Source: Candidatus Phyllobacterium onerii (GTDB lineage: Bacteria; Pseudomonadota; Alphaproteobacteria; Rhizobiales; Rhizobiaceae). From it: a stretch of DNA of 64,000 nucleotides. The notes beneath the pieces were generated by a model that saw nothing but the letters and a program-made list of their open reading frames with translations, had not been told where the DNA came from and searched no databases. A program made the position numbers and the translations under genes. Below are positions 36,377-44,537 of the stretch, piece after piece. Where the stretch lies: contig NZ_JAQMHX010000012.1 in the NCBI RefSeq assembly GCF_028331445.1, positions 1-64,000 on the forward strand, written 5' to 3'. Within the stretch, counting starts at the first letter, position 1. Each line of letters starts with the position of its first letter.

Positions 36377-36649
36377 ATGCGTTCTGAGAGTGAGCTGCCC
36401 CGAATGGACAATTTTGAGAAATACGCCCTGGCTCTAATGGTCGTATTCGGCGCCCTTATCATCGGCGGTCTCATGGCCGTCAATATTGCATGGGCCCACA
36501 AGGCAGGCTTTCTCTACGCTCTCGGTGCCGCAGTGGTGGTTTGGTCCGCCGGTTTCGCGGTTCTTTTTGACAAGCCCCGGGTCTACGGTCTCCTGTTGCT
36601 GTGCGCGATCGCTCTTATTACGGCCTCTATCGTTGTTATCGTTCGATAA
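36377..36649 (+). CDS. Small three-helix membrane protein, paralogue 2
   Basis: This is a 90-residue protein related along its length, from Met10 on, to the protein at 30814-31059. It has three hydrophobic helices and shares VFGALIIGGLMA and GFAVLFDKPRVYGLLLL. AAGGA sits eight bases before ATG 36377; the paralogue's start corresponds to ATG 36404, so the first nine residues (MRSESELPR) may or may not be translated. No family recognised. Confidence 0.75.
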   Translation: MRSESELPRMDNFEKYALALMVVFGALIIGGLMAVNIAWAHKAGFLYALGAAVVVWSAGFAVLFDKPRVYGLLLLCAIALITASIVVIVR

Positions 36650-36681
36650 AAATTGGATCCACGTTTAGGCGCTATGTCTGG

Positions 36682-36710
36682 GATAATATGAAACTGGCTT
36701 TCATATTATC
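36682..36710. repeat. Perfect inverted repeat upstream of rirA
   Basis: GATAATATGAAA (36682-36693) and TTTCATATTATC (36699-36710) are perfect 12-base inverted copies with a five-base spacer. The site is AT-rich and lies 80-110 bases before the rirA start, just upstream of the ICE-like box. It may be an operator or an end-of-transcript hairpin for the membrane-protein gene. Confidence 0.5.
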
Positions 36711-36720
36711 GTTTACTTTA

Positions 36721-36737
36721 TCAAGAATAATTCTAAA
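36721..36737 (-). promoter_or_regulatory. ICE-like box (Irr site) in the rirA promoter
   Basis: On the minus strand it reads TTTAGAATTATTCTTGA, two mismatches from the Irr iron control element TTTAGAA-N3-TTCTAAA. The central 15 bases are shared with the bfd box at 37609. In Agrobacterium rirA is repressed by Irr under low iron, which matches this position. Confidence 0.6.
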
Positions 36738-36791
36738 CTGCGGCCAGATTGAATGTGCAGGCCTGGATTTCAGGTTGAAAGAGATATTCCC

Positions 36792-37253
36792 ATGCGACTG
36801 ACCAGACAGACGAACTACGCTATCCGAATTCTTATGTACTGTGCCGCCAATGAAGGCAATCTCAGCAGAATCGGTGAAATCGCCCAAGCCTATACGGTTT
36901 CCGAACTTTTCCTGTTCAAGATCCTTCAACCGTTGGTCGAGAATGGTTTCATCGAAACCGTGCGTGGCCGCAATGGTGGCGTGAAGCTCGGCAAACCGGC
37001 CAAGGACATTACCCTCTTCGACGTTGTGCGCGTGACCGAGGAAAACTTCGCTATGGCGGAGTGCTTCGAAAACGATGCCGCCGATTGCCCGCTGATCGAC
37101 AGCTGCGGATTGAATGCGGCGTTGCGCAAGGCGCTCAATGCATTCTTCGAGGTGCTCGCCCAGTTTACGATCGAGGATATTGTCGACAAGCGCGATGTGC
37201 GTGCTCTGCTCGGGATCGACATACTCACCCCTCGCCTCGCGACCGCCAGCTGA
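36792..37253 (+). CDS. rirA: Iron-responsive regulator RirA (Rrf2 family)
   Basis: This is a 153-residue Rrf2-family repressor. The N-terminal winged helix-turn-helix reads MRLTRQTNYAIRILMYCAAN, with SELFLFKILQPL as recognition region and GRNGGVKLGKPA as wing. The cluster ligands C91, C99 and C105 (MAECF, DCPLIDSCGL) are all present. RirA holds an iron-sulfur cluster and represses iron uptake genes when iron is sufficient. The three-cysteine spacing and the sequence throughout fit RirA better than IscR or NsrR. AGAGA precedes the ATG. The ICE-like box upstream suggests control by Irr. Confidence 0.92.
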   Translation: MRLTRQTNYAIRILMYCAANEGNLSRIGEIAQAYTVSELFLFKILQPLVENGFIETVRGRNGGVKLGKPAKDITLFDVVRVTEENFAMAECFENDAADCPLIDSCGLNAALRKALNAFFEVLAQFTIEDIVDKRDVRALLGIDILTPRLATAS

Positions 37254-37259
37254 AGCGAG

Positions 37260-37285
37260 TTTGCCGTACTGCACAGTACGGTAAA
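37260..37285. terminator. Hairpin after rirA
   Basis: TTTGCCGTACT (37260-37270) pairs with AGTACGGTAAA (37275-37285) over 11 bases including one G-U, with a GCAC loop. It starts seven bases after the rirA stop. No T-run follows directly, so it may stabilise the 3' end instead of terminating. Confidence 0.5.
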
Positions 37286-37418
37286 CTGCCGTGGCTTTTG
37301 GCCGATGCAAAACGGAACGGCTCTTTGAACCGAGCGGCCTTTTAGGGTGACGTTCTCAACGAAAAAACGCAAATATGATTCAAGAAGCATCGAATCTCAT
37401 GCAAGAAGTGTCGATTCC

Positions 37419-37443
37419 GGAACGCTTTTCTGCACCCTGCGTT
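37419..37443 (+). promoter_or_regulatory. EcfG-type promoter without an obvious gene
   Basis: GGAAC (37419-37423) and CGTT (37440-37443) are separated by exactly 16 bases. The nearest gene in this direction is bfd, 470 bases downstream, so the site may drive a small RNA or a second bfd-bfr transcript. Confidence 0.6.
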
Positions 37444-37608
37444 GCAAATTGGTTGTTCTGAGTTGCGAGAAACGGAGAACCCGCGACCTCACCATGTCCA
37501 TCACGAGGTTGTGAGACGTTTTGACACATGTTGAGCCGGCAATATTTTTGTGCTTTCAAGGCGCCTGGAAAGGCAAACATGATTGAAATGGTTATGTTAT
37601 TTGCCTAG

Positions 37609-37625
37609 TTTAGAATTATTCTAAC
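37609..37625 (+). promoter_or_regulatory. ICE box (Irr site) upstream of bfd-bfr
   Basis: TTTAGAATTATTCTAAC differs at one base from the Irr iron control element TTTAGAA-N3-TTCTAAA. TTAGAATTATTCTAA is a perfect 15-base palindrome. Irr represses iron storage genes when iron is scarce in rhizobia, so this fits bfd-bfr control. Confidence 0.75.
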
Positions 37626-37913
37626 TAGTTGAAATCATGACATAATATCACCATATGCATTTGACAGGTTCTCAACAAACCGGCTTTATAGCCGGAGCGT
37701 TGAATGAACGCATGACCTTTAATGTTTGGGCCTTGAACCCTTGCGATTGGAGGAACCATTGTCTGGTTCGAAAGTATCACCCGGTTTCGGGATAGTATTT
37801 TGTGGGTCTAGCGTAAGCAACGCATTCGGATCAGCAATTGATACAAGCTTAAGCGCCTCTGCGGCATTAGATGTCGTGGATATGTGTTCTTGTGAGTATG
37901 GCGCCTATACAAA

Positions 37914-38225
37914 ATGCTAGTTTGCCATTGCAACATAATTACTCAAAAAGAGATCGAGAATTCCATTGTTGAACTTCTCGATGCTGATCCGTGGCAGCTC
38001 GTTGTTCCCGCCAAAGTTTACCATGCCATGAAGAAACGCGGCCGCTGCTGCGGTTGCTTCCCAAATGTCGTTGAAACCATCATAAAGGTGACGGAAGAAT
38101 ATCATCTCCGGCATGGTTCAGACGATTCTGATGCAGTTTCGTTCATCGACCGTGTCCGGTCACTGCGTCACGAATACGGGAGTTCACGACATGAAGGGCG
38201 AACCAAAGGTCATCGAGCGGCTTAA
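37914..38225 (+). CDS. bfd: Bacterioferritin-associated ferredoxin
   Basis: This is a 103-residue [2Fe-2S] protein. The cluster ligands C4 and C6 (MLVCHCN) and C45 and C48 (RCCGCFPN) follow the Bfd pattern. Bfd docks on bacterioferritin and reduces the core so that iron is released. The C-terminal 40 residues are a charged extension beyond the usual Bfd length. The gene overlaps bfr by 35 bases. No strong ribosome site precedes the ATG at 37914. Confidence 0.88.
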   Translation: MLVCHCNIITQKEIENSIVELLDADPWQLVVPAKVYHAMKKRGRCCGCFPNVVETIIKVTEEYHLRHGSDDSDAVSFIDRVRSLRHEYGSSRHEGRTKGHRAA

Positions 38226-38676
38226 CGAGGCATTGTTTCTCGAATTAGGCGCCGTCAATCAATATTGGCTGCATTATCGCCTTCTGGACGATTGGGGCTT
38301 CACGAAGCTGGCCAAGAAGGAACGCGCGGAATCCATCGAAGAGATGCACCACGCCGACAAGATCATCCAGCGCATCATCTTCCTCGAAGGTCATCCAAAT
38401 TTGCAGTCCGTCGGCGCGCTGCGCATTGGCCAGAACGTCAAGGAAGTGCTCGAGGCGGATCTTGCCGGTGAATATGACGCGGTGAAATCCTACAAGCTTT
38501 CCCGCGAGATTTGCGATCAGCTTGGCGATTATGTCTCCAAGGAATTGTTCGACGAACTGCTCAAGGACGAAGAAGGTCATGTCGACTTCCTCGAGACGCA
38601 GATCGATCTGCTCAATTCCATCGGTGCAGAGCGTTATGGCTTGTTGAATGCAGGGTCTGCCGACGAAGCAGAGTGA
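38191..38676 (+). CDS. bfr: Bacterioferritin
   Basis: This is a 161-residue bacterioferritin. The ferroxidase ligands E18, E51, H54, E94, E127 and H130 and the haem ligand M52 are all present, so it should be an active iron-storing 24-mer. Iron(II) is oxidised at the di-iron site and stored as mineral; Bfd helps to release it. The ATG at 38191 is after GGGAG, and longer in-frame readings (from 38113) overlap bfd and are not like the family. Probably cotranscribed with bfd under Irr. Confidence 0.95.
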   Translation: MKGEPKVIERLNEALFLELGAVNQYWLHYRLLDDWGFTKLAKKERAESIEEMHHADKIIQRIIFLEGHPNLQSVGALRIGQNVKEVLEADLAGEYDAVKSYKLSREICDQLGDYVSKELFDELLKDEEGHVDFLETQIDLLNSIGAERYGLLNAGSADEAE

Positions 38677-38698
38677 TCCATTCGATTTTGACTACAAA

Positions 38699-38721
38699 AA
38701 AGGGCGCCCATGGCGCCCTTT
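38699..38721. terminator. Bidirectional terminator between bfr and the BMP gene
   Basis: AAAGGGCGCC (38699-38708) and GGCGCCCTTT (38712-38721) form a perfect ten-base stem with a three-base loop. A-rich and T-rich flanks on both sides suit termination of bfr and of the converging ABC operon. Confidence 0.9.
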
Positions 38722-38746
38722 CCTTTTCAACACAGGTCGCTTGTTG

Positions 38747-39814
38747 TCATTTCGGCAGCTTGTCGTCCACACCGGCGACGTAGAAGTTCATGCTCAGAAT
38801 GGTCTTGTCGTCAGCTGTCTCGCCAGCTTTCAACCATTCAGAACCATCCTGCTTCTTGATCGGGCCGGTGAAAGGCTTGAGTTCGCCTGAGGTGATCTTG
38901 GCCTGCGTTTCTTCGGCAAGCTTCTTCACGTCATCCGGCATGTTCATATAGGGCGCCATCACGACGAGCCCTTCCTTCATGCCTTCGAACACATTGTGCG
39001 ATTTCCAGGTTCCATCCAGCACCGCCTTGGCCCGTTCGATATAGTATGGACCCCAGTTGTCGACGATCGATGTCAGCTGTGTTTCGGGGCCAAACTTGAT
39101 CATGTCCGAAGCCTGGCCGAAAGCCTTGATTTTGCGTTCTGCCGCAACCTGCATAGCAGCGGTCGAATCCGTGTGCTGGGTGATGATATCCACGCCCTGA
39201 TCGATCAACGCCTTGGCAGCATCGGCCTCCTTGGCGGGATCGAACCAGGCATTCGCCCAAATAACCTTGACCTTGAAGTTCGGATTGACTGACTGCGCGC
39301 CGAGCATGAACGAGTTGATACCTTCGACCACTTCAGGAATAGGGAAAGAACCGATATAACCGGCAACACCAGCCTTCGACATTTTTGCTGCAATCACGCC
39401 CTGCACATAGCGGCCTTCGTAGAAGCGCGAATTATAGACCGAGACGTTTTCAGCGGTCTTGTAGCCCGTCGCATGTTCGAATTTGACGTCCGGAAACTTC
39501 TGCGCAACCTTGACCGTCGCATCCATATAACCAAATGACGTGGTGAAGATCAGCTTGTTGCCAGCGCGAGCAAGCCGCTCGATGGAGCGCTCCGCATCGG
39601 CGCCTTCAGGTACGTTTTCGAGGAAGGTTGTCTCGACCTTGTCGCCCAGCTCTTTCTCGAGCTGCTTGCGGCCCTGATCATGCTGGTACGTCCAGCCGAA
39701 ATCACCAGGCGGCCCGATATAGATAAAGCCGATCTTCAATTTGTCGGCGGCCAAGGCGGGCCCCGCCACGGCAAAGCTGGCGGCTATCGTTAGCGCCATC
39801 ATCAGTTTTTTCAT
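38747..39814 (-). CDS. BMP-family ABC substrate-binding protein
   Basis: This is a 355-residue binding protein of the BmpA/Med (PnrA) family with a signal peptide ending ALA-ADKLK. KIGFIYIGPPGDFGWTYQHD is the family start; ITQHTDSTAAMQVAAERKIKA is the ligand-domain hinge region and is quoted here only in part as ITQHTDSTAAM. The family binds purine nucleosides or related bases. The ATG at 39814 has AGAGGTG upstream. It is last in the operon, after the two permeases, with a 51-base gap. Confidence 0.9.
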   Translation of the reverse strand: MKKLMMALTIAASFAVAGPALAADKLKIGFIYIGPPGDFGWTYQHDQGRKQLEKELGDKVETTFLENVPEGADAERSIERLARAGNKLIFTTSFGYMDATVKVAQKFPDVKFEHATGYKTAENVSVYNSRFYEGRYVQGVIAAKMSKAGVAGYIGSFPIPEVVEGINSFMLGAQSVNPNFKVKVIWANAWFDPAKEADAAKALIDQGVDIITQHTDSTAAMQVAAERKIKAFGQASDMIKFGPETQLTSIVDNWGPYYIERAKAVLDGTWKSHNVFEGMKEGLVVMAPYMNMPDDVKKLAEETQAKITSGELKPFTGPIKKQDGSEWLKAGETADDKTILSMNFYVAGVDDKLPK

Positions 39815-39865
39815 CAGGTTCACCTCTTCTGTTAAATCGTTCAAACTGTTCTTTGCGTCCGTGTC

Positions 39866-40786
39866 CTAGCGATCAGGCACGAAGGGTTTGCCGAGCGATG
39901 TCGGCGTGTTCATCAATGTCAGGCGCTTGTTGCGCGAAATCAGCACGAGCACGATGATCGTTGCAAGATAGGGCAGCGACGACATGAATTGCGAAGGAAC
40001 GCCGATGCCGAGCGCCTGCGCGTGCAGCTGGCCAATGGTTACAGCACCAAAAAGATAGGCCCCGGCAAGGATCCGCCACGGCCGCCAAGACGCGAAAACC
40101 ACCAATGCCAGCGCAATCCAGCCCCTGCCCGAAGTCATATTTTCCACCCATTGCGGCACGTAGACAAGCGAGAGTTGCGCGCCAGCCAGGCCAGCACAGG
40201 CACCGCCGAAAATCACGGCAAGGTAGCGAATGCGAACGACAGGTACACCCAGAGCGTGCGCCGATGTGTGATTGTCGCCCACAGCACGCAACGTCAAACC
40301 TGCACGCGTCCTGAACAAAAACCATGCCACGCCAATCGTCAGCAGGATGGAAATGTAAAAAATGGGGTCCTGTCCAAACAGGACCTTGCCGACATAAGGG
40401 ATATCCGTAAGCCCTTGTATATACAGCGAATCCATCCTCACACCCGGAAGGCCGACAAAGCTTTCACCAATCATCGCCGAAGCGCCGAGCCCGAGCAGCG
40501 TGAGTGCGAGGCCGGTCGCCACCTGGTTGGTGATCAGCGTCAGGGTCAGGAAACCAAACAGCAATGAAAACGCAGCCCCGGCGAGGATCGCCGCGAACAT
40601 GCCCAGCCAGGCCGAACCGGTGTATTGCGCAACCGCAAACCCGGTCACGGCACCCATGACCATCATGCCTTCAACACCCAGATTGAGAACACCGGACCGC
40701 TCGACGACGAGTTCACCCAACGCGGCAATGAGCAGAGGCGTCGCCGCTGTCGCCACTGTCAGAAGTATGGCCTCGAACATTGTCAT
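39866..40786 (-). CDS. ABC permease, nucleoside-type (YufQ/NupC-like)
   Basis: This is a 306-residue permease of the RbsC-like group, with about eight hydrophobic segments. SGVLNLGVEGMMVMGAVTGF is the family signature and GVPVVRIRYLAVIFGGACAG follows. It pairs with the permease encoded immediately before it; start and stop overlap (TAATG). The family with BMP binding proteins imports nucleosides. Confidence 0.9.
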   Translation of the reverse strand: MTMFEAILLTVATAATPLLIAALGELVVERSGVLNLGVEGMMVMGAVTGFAVAQYTGSAWLGMFAAILAGAAFSLLFGFLTLTLITNQVATGLALTLLGLGASAMIGESFVGLPGVRMDSLYIQGLTDIPYVGKVLFGQDPIFYISILLTIGVAWFLFRTRAGLTLRAVGDNHTSAHALGVPVVRIRYLAVIFGGACAGLAGAQLSLVYVPQWVENMTSGRGWIALALVVFASWRPWRILAGAYLFGAVTIGQLHAQALGIGVPSQFMSSLPYLATIIVLVLISRNKRLTLMNTPTSLGKPFVPDR

Positions 40787-41880
40787 TACGCACCCTTCAA
40801 CGCTGTCTCGCTCAAGCGCGACACAATCCGAATGCGATAATAAATCAGACTGTCACTGGCGAGGACAAAAAACAGGATGATGCCTTGGAAGATACGCGCC
40901 GATTTTTCCGAAATTCCCAATGAAATCTGTGCTGCCTCGCCTCCCAAATAAGACAAAGCCAGCACCAATCCCGCGGCAATTATCCCCAACGGATTGAGCC
41001 GTCCGAGGAATGCAACGATAATTGCAGTGAATCCATAGCCCGGTGAAATGCTCGTTCGAAGCTGACCCACGGCGCCCGAGACCTCGGCGATACCCGCGAG
41101 TCCGGCTAACGCGCCCGATACCAGAAAAGCAAAAAACGTCAGACGACCCGCGCTGAAACCGGCGAACCGCCCTGCCCTGGAACTACGGCCAAGCACCTTG
41201 ATCTCGAAGCCATTCAACGTGCGTGACAGCATAAACCACACAACCACCGCAGCGATTATGGCGAGGGCAAAACCCCAGTGCGCGCGGCCCGAATCTGGCC
41301 ATATCGCGGGCAGGATGGCGCTATCGCTGAACTGTACCGTCTCGGGGAAATTATACCCCTGAGGATTGCGCCACGGGCCCCGCACCAACCAGTCGAGAAA
41401 AAGCTGCGCAACGTAAACCAGCATCAGGCTGGTGAGAATCTCGTTCGTATTGAAGCGGACTTTCAGAAATGCCGGGATCGTCGCGTAGGCCATGCCTCCC
41501 GCCATTCCTAGCAGGAGCATAATTGGCAACACATACCAGCCCTGAAAATCCGGGAACACGACCGGCAGGATTGAACCGGCAATACCGCCTGCGATGAACT
41601 GTCCTTCAGCCCCGATATTCCAGTTATTCGAAAGAAAACAAACGGAAAGCCCTACCGCAATGAGGATCAGCGGTGCCGCTTTCACCAGCAATTCGTGGAT
41701 CGACCAGACCTCGGTCAAAGGCTCGATGAAGTAAGAATAGAGCGCTGAAATCGGGTTCTTGCCGAGTACGGAAAACAGGATCGCGCCTGCAATCAAAGTC
41801 AGGAACAGCGCGATGAATGGCGACAAGGCGCTAAACAAAACTGAGTGCTGCGGACGTTTGACGATCTCGATCCGCATCAT
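40786..41880 (-). CDS. ABC permease, nucleoside-type (YufP/NupB-like)
   Basis: This is a 364-residue permease with about ten hydrophobic segments. NNWNIGAEGQFIAGGIAGSI is the signature loop, and FNTNEILTSLMLVYVAQLFL is typical of the group. The ATG (41880, or 41877 directly after) overlaps the ATPase stop codon, so translation is coupled. Confidence 0.9.
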   Translation of the reverse strand: MMRIEIVKRPQHSVLFSALSPFIALFLTLIAGAILFSVLGKNPISALYSYFIEPLTEVWSIHELLVKAAPLILIAVGLSVCFLSNNWNIGAEGQFIAGGIAGSILPVVFPDFQGWYVLPIMLLLGMAGGMAYATIPAFLKVRFNTNEILTSLMLVYVAQLFLDWLVRGPWRNPQGYNFPETVQFSDSAILPAIWPDSGRAHWGFALAIIAAVVVWFMLSRTLNGFEIKVLGRSSRAGRFAGFSAGRLTFFAFLVSGALAGLAGIAEVSGAVGQLRTSISPGYGFTAIIVAFLGRLNPLGIIAAGLVLALSYLGGEAAQISLGISEKSARIFQGIILFFVLASDSLIYYRIRIVSRLSETALKGA

Positions 41881-43442
41881 GCGGCCCCCGCGGTAGCGTC
41901 GGCGCCACCCATCATCAAACCGACGCGTTCCATTGTCATTGCCTCGATTGGCACAGATTCGGAAAGACGGCCATGCACCATCGCCGCGATGCGGTCGGAG
42001 ATTTCGAACAGTTCATCGAGGTCCTGGCTGATCACGATCACGGCCGAGCCGCTGCGAGCAAGGTCGACCAATGCCTGACGGATAAGCGCAGCCGCGCCGG
42101 CGTCGACACCCCATGTCGGCTGGTTGACGACTATCACCGACGGGTTACGATCGAGCTCCCGCCCGATGAGAAACTTTTGCAGGTTCCCACCGGAAAGCGC
42201 TGACGCATCGGGGTTTTCTGCGCTTTTGCGCACATCCATTTGCACGACGATGCGCTTTGCCGCAGATGCGAGGCTGGATTCCGATACAAGTTTCAGCACA
42301 CCGCCAGTCAGGAACATTTTTCGATCCGTTGAATGGCGCGACAGGAGCAAATTGTTGGTTAAAGACATATCGGGCACTGCACCGTGCCCAAGCCGCTCCT
42401 CGGGCACAAAAGCTGCACCAAGCGTGCGCCGGGCCGATATGCCGATTCTGCCGGCATCTGTGCCGCGGATGCGCACGACTTGAGGACGTTCCTGCAGTAC
42501 TTCGCCGGAAATCGCCTCAAAGAGTTCGCCTTGGCCATTGCCGGCAACCCCCGCAATACCGAGAATTTCTCCACCAGTGATCGACAGAGAGATATCATGG
42601 AGCGCGACTGAAAACGGCCCGCGCGGCCTCTGCGACAGGCCGTTCACTTCAATAAGCGGTATCCGGTCCGTCCATTCTGCCGGAAGCCTTTCAATGACAT
42701 GGATGTCATTGCCGACCATCATCCGCGCTAATGAAGCTGCAGTCTGCGTGCGTGGATCACATTGGCCGACAACCTTACCGTGCCTGAGTACCGTTGCGCG
42801 GTCGCAAAGCCTGCGCACTTCCTCGAGACGGTGACTGATGTAAAGGATGGATTTTCCTTCCGAGCGCAAACGCTCAAGTGTCACAAACAGAAGATCGGCT
42901 TCCTGCGGAGTGAGCACTGATGTCGGCTCGTCCAGGATGATCAGATCAGGATTTTGCAACAGGCAGCGAATGATCTCGATGCGTTGCCGCTCGCCAACCG
43001 AAAGATCACCGACAAGCGCGTCAGGATCGACCGGCAAGCCATAGGTCTGGCCGATCTCGCGGGCACGTGCGGCGATCGTGTCGAGTGGCGACTTCTCGTC
43101 CAGCGACAGGGCAATATTCTCGGCGGCGGTCAGCGCATCGAACAAAGAAAAATGCTGGAAAACCATACCGATACCCAGCGATCTTCCCATGGCAGGACTG
43201 GTAACTGTAAAACGTTCACCCTTCCATGCAATGTCTCCGGAAGTTGGCTGCAATGCACCGAACAACATCTTGACGAGGGTGGATTTGCCCGCGCCATTCT
43301 CACCGAGGAGCGCGTGAATCTCGCCGGCACCGATCTTCAGATCGATCCCGTCACAAGCCTTGAGTGTCCCGAAAATTTTGGTGAGTTTTTCGGCTTCCAG
43401 TAACGGTATTTCAGAGCCGTCTTTTGTTATTGTGCCTGTCAT
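41877..43442 (-). CDS. ABC importer ATPase with two nucleotide-binding domains (YufO/NupA-like)
   Basis: This is a 521-residue fused ATPase. The first half has Walker A GENGAGKS, signature LSVGERQRIEIIRCL and Walker B LIILDEPTSVLTPQE; the second half has a degenerate P-loop (IAGVAGNGQGEL) and signature LSGGNLQKFLIGREL. Such rbsA-type twin ATPases drive BMP/nucleoside importers. It is first in a four-gene operon (ATPase, two permeases, binding protein). The promoter must lie in 43443-43559. Confidence 0.92.
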   Translation of the reverse strand: MTGTITKDGSEIPLLEAEKLTKIFGTLKACDGIDLKIGAGEIHALLGENGAGKSTLVKMLFGALQPTSGDIAWKGERFTVTSPAMGRSLGIGMVFQHFSLFDALTAAENIALSLDEKSPLDTIAARAREIGQTYGLPVDPDALVGDLSVGERQRIEIIRCLLQNPDLIILDEPTSVLTPQEADLLFVTLERLRSEGKSILYISHRLEEVRRLCDRATVLRHGKVVGQCDPRTQTAASLARMMVGNDIHVIERLPAEWTDRIPLIEVNGLSQRPRGPFSVALHDISLSITGGEILGIAGVAGNGQGELFEAISGEVLQERPQVVRIRGTDAGRIGISARRTLGAAFVPEERLGHGAVPDMSLTNNLLLSRHSTDRKMFLTGGVLKLVSESSLASAAKRIVVQMDVRKSAENPDASALSGGNLQKFLIGRELDRNPSVIVVNQPTWGVDAGAAALIRQALVDLARSGSAVIVISQDLDELFEISDRIAAMVHGRLSESVPIEAMTMERVGLMMGGADATAGAA

Positions 43443-43559
43443 AATTCCCCGCGGCCAAGACCGTTTTTCGATCCTATGTCAGGCCCACCAAATTTGGAAA
43501 GTACAAAACGTATGGTTGCGGCCATTTGCGCACAATATTCGGGCATCAGTAACGGTGGC

Positions 43560-44537
43560 TTAAGGAATAAGCACTGTCGTGCCGGTAGTTCTCCGTCCTT
43601 CCAGGTCGCGATGAGCCGACGCAACGTCCTTCAGCGCGTAGGTCTGGCCGATTTCGATGCGGATAATGCCCTTCGCCACGAGGTCGAAGAGCTCTTCGGC
43701 GCCAGCAACAAGCGCGTCGCGCGTTGCCGCATATACGAATAACGTTGCACGCGTCAAATAAAGCGATCCCTTCCGTGACAGGATGCCGAGATCGAAAGGC
43801 GGAACCGGTCCGGAAGACTGACCGAAACATACCAGCATCCCGCGAGGGCGCAGACAATCCAGCGAGCCGTCAAACGTATCCTTGCCGACCGAATCGTAGA
43901 CGACGTCGACGCCTTTGCCGCCGGTAAGTTCTTTTATCCGTTCGACAAAATTCTCGGTCTTGTAGTTGATGACGTGATCGTAGCCATTGTCCAGCGCCAG
44001 CTTGGCCTTTTCGTCCGACCCGGCCGTGCCGATGACCGTCGCACCAAGATGCTTTGCCCACTGCCCGGCGATCAGGCCAACGCCGCCGGCTGCAGCATGG
44101 AAGAGGATCTTATCACCCTGTTTGACTGGAAACGTCTGGCGCAGCAGATATTGTGCTGTGAGCCCCTTCAGCATCATTGAAGCGGCCTGTTCCAGCGATA
44201 TCGCCTCCGGCACCTTGACCAGGAATTTGGTCGCGATCAGCCGCTCTTCGGCATAGGCGCCTATGGAAGTGGTATAGGCGACGCGGTCGCCAGCCTTGAA
44301 ATCCTTGACGTCGGGCCCGACGTCGAGCACGACGCCAGCTCCTTCATGGCCCGGGATCAGCGGCAGTCCGCTTGGCGATGGATAGAGGCCAGTCCGGTAA
44401 TAGACGTCGAGGAAATTAAGCCCGATGGCTTCATTGCGGATGCGCACTTCCCCGGGTCCCGGGGCGCCGACGGAGATGTCTTCATAGGTCAACACTTCAG
44501 GCCCGCCAACCTGATGAATGCGAACAGCTTTGACCAT
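43560..44537 (-). CDS. NADPH:quinone oxidoreductase, MDR superfamily
   Basis: This is a 325-residue zinc-independent medium-chain dehydrogenase/reductase. RIHQVGGPEVLTYEDISVG, GLNFLDVYYRTGLYPSP, the coenzyme motif HAAAGGVGLIAGQWAK and YDSVGKDTFDGSLDCL match quinone oxidoreductases (QorA/CryZ). It reduces quinones with NADPH in the cytoplasm. The ATG at 44537 shares its A with the pcs stop codon (TGATG), so the two are translated together; a link between lipid synthesis and this reductase is only positional. Confidence 0.88.
   Translation of the reverse strand: MVKAVRIHQVGGPEVLTYEDISVGAPGPGEVRIRNEAIGLNFLDVYYRTGLYPSPSGLPLIPGHEGAGVVLDVGPDVKDFKAGDRVAYTTSIGAYAEERLIATKFLVKVPEAISLEQAASMMLKGLTAQYLLRQTFPVKQGDKILFHAAAGGVGLIAGQWAKHLGATVIGTAGSDEKAKLALDNGYDHVINYKTENFVERIKELTGGKGVDVVYDSVGKDTFDGSLDCLRPRGMLVCFGQSSGPVPPFDLGILSRKGSLYLTRATLFVYAATRDALVAGAEELFDLVAKGIIRIEIGQTYALKDVASAHRDLEGRRTTGTTVLIP

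Larger units (their letters stand above)
37286..37913. other. Long intergenic region before bfd
   Basis: These 628 bases contain an EcfG-type promoter (37419-37443) and an ICE box (37609-37625). Between them, CGACCTC / GAGGTTG near 37486-37513 can form a stem, and CCGGCT/AGCCGG near 37680-37695 another. A short open frame of 64 codons (37726-37920) overlaps the bfd start and has no ribosome site. A leader of nearly 300 bases before bfd, or a small RNA from the EcfG promoter, would fit. Confidence 0.45.

Noticed and set aside
37726-37920. 64-codon frame upstream of bfd
   Set aside because: No ribosome site, overlaps the bfd start, and its composition is not convincing.
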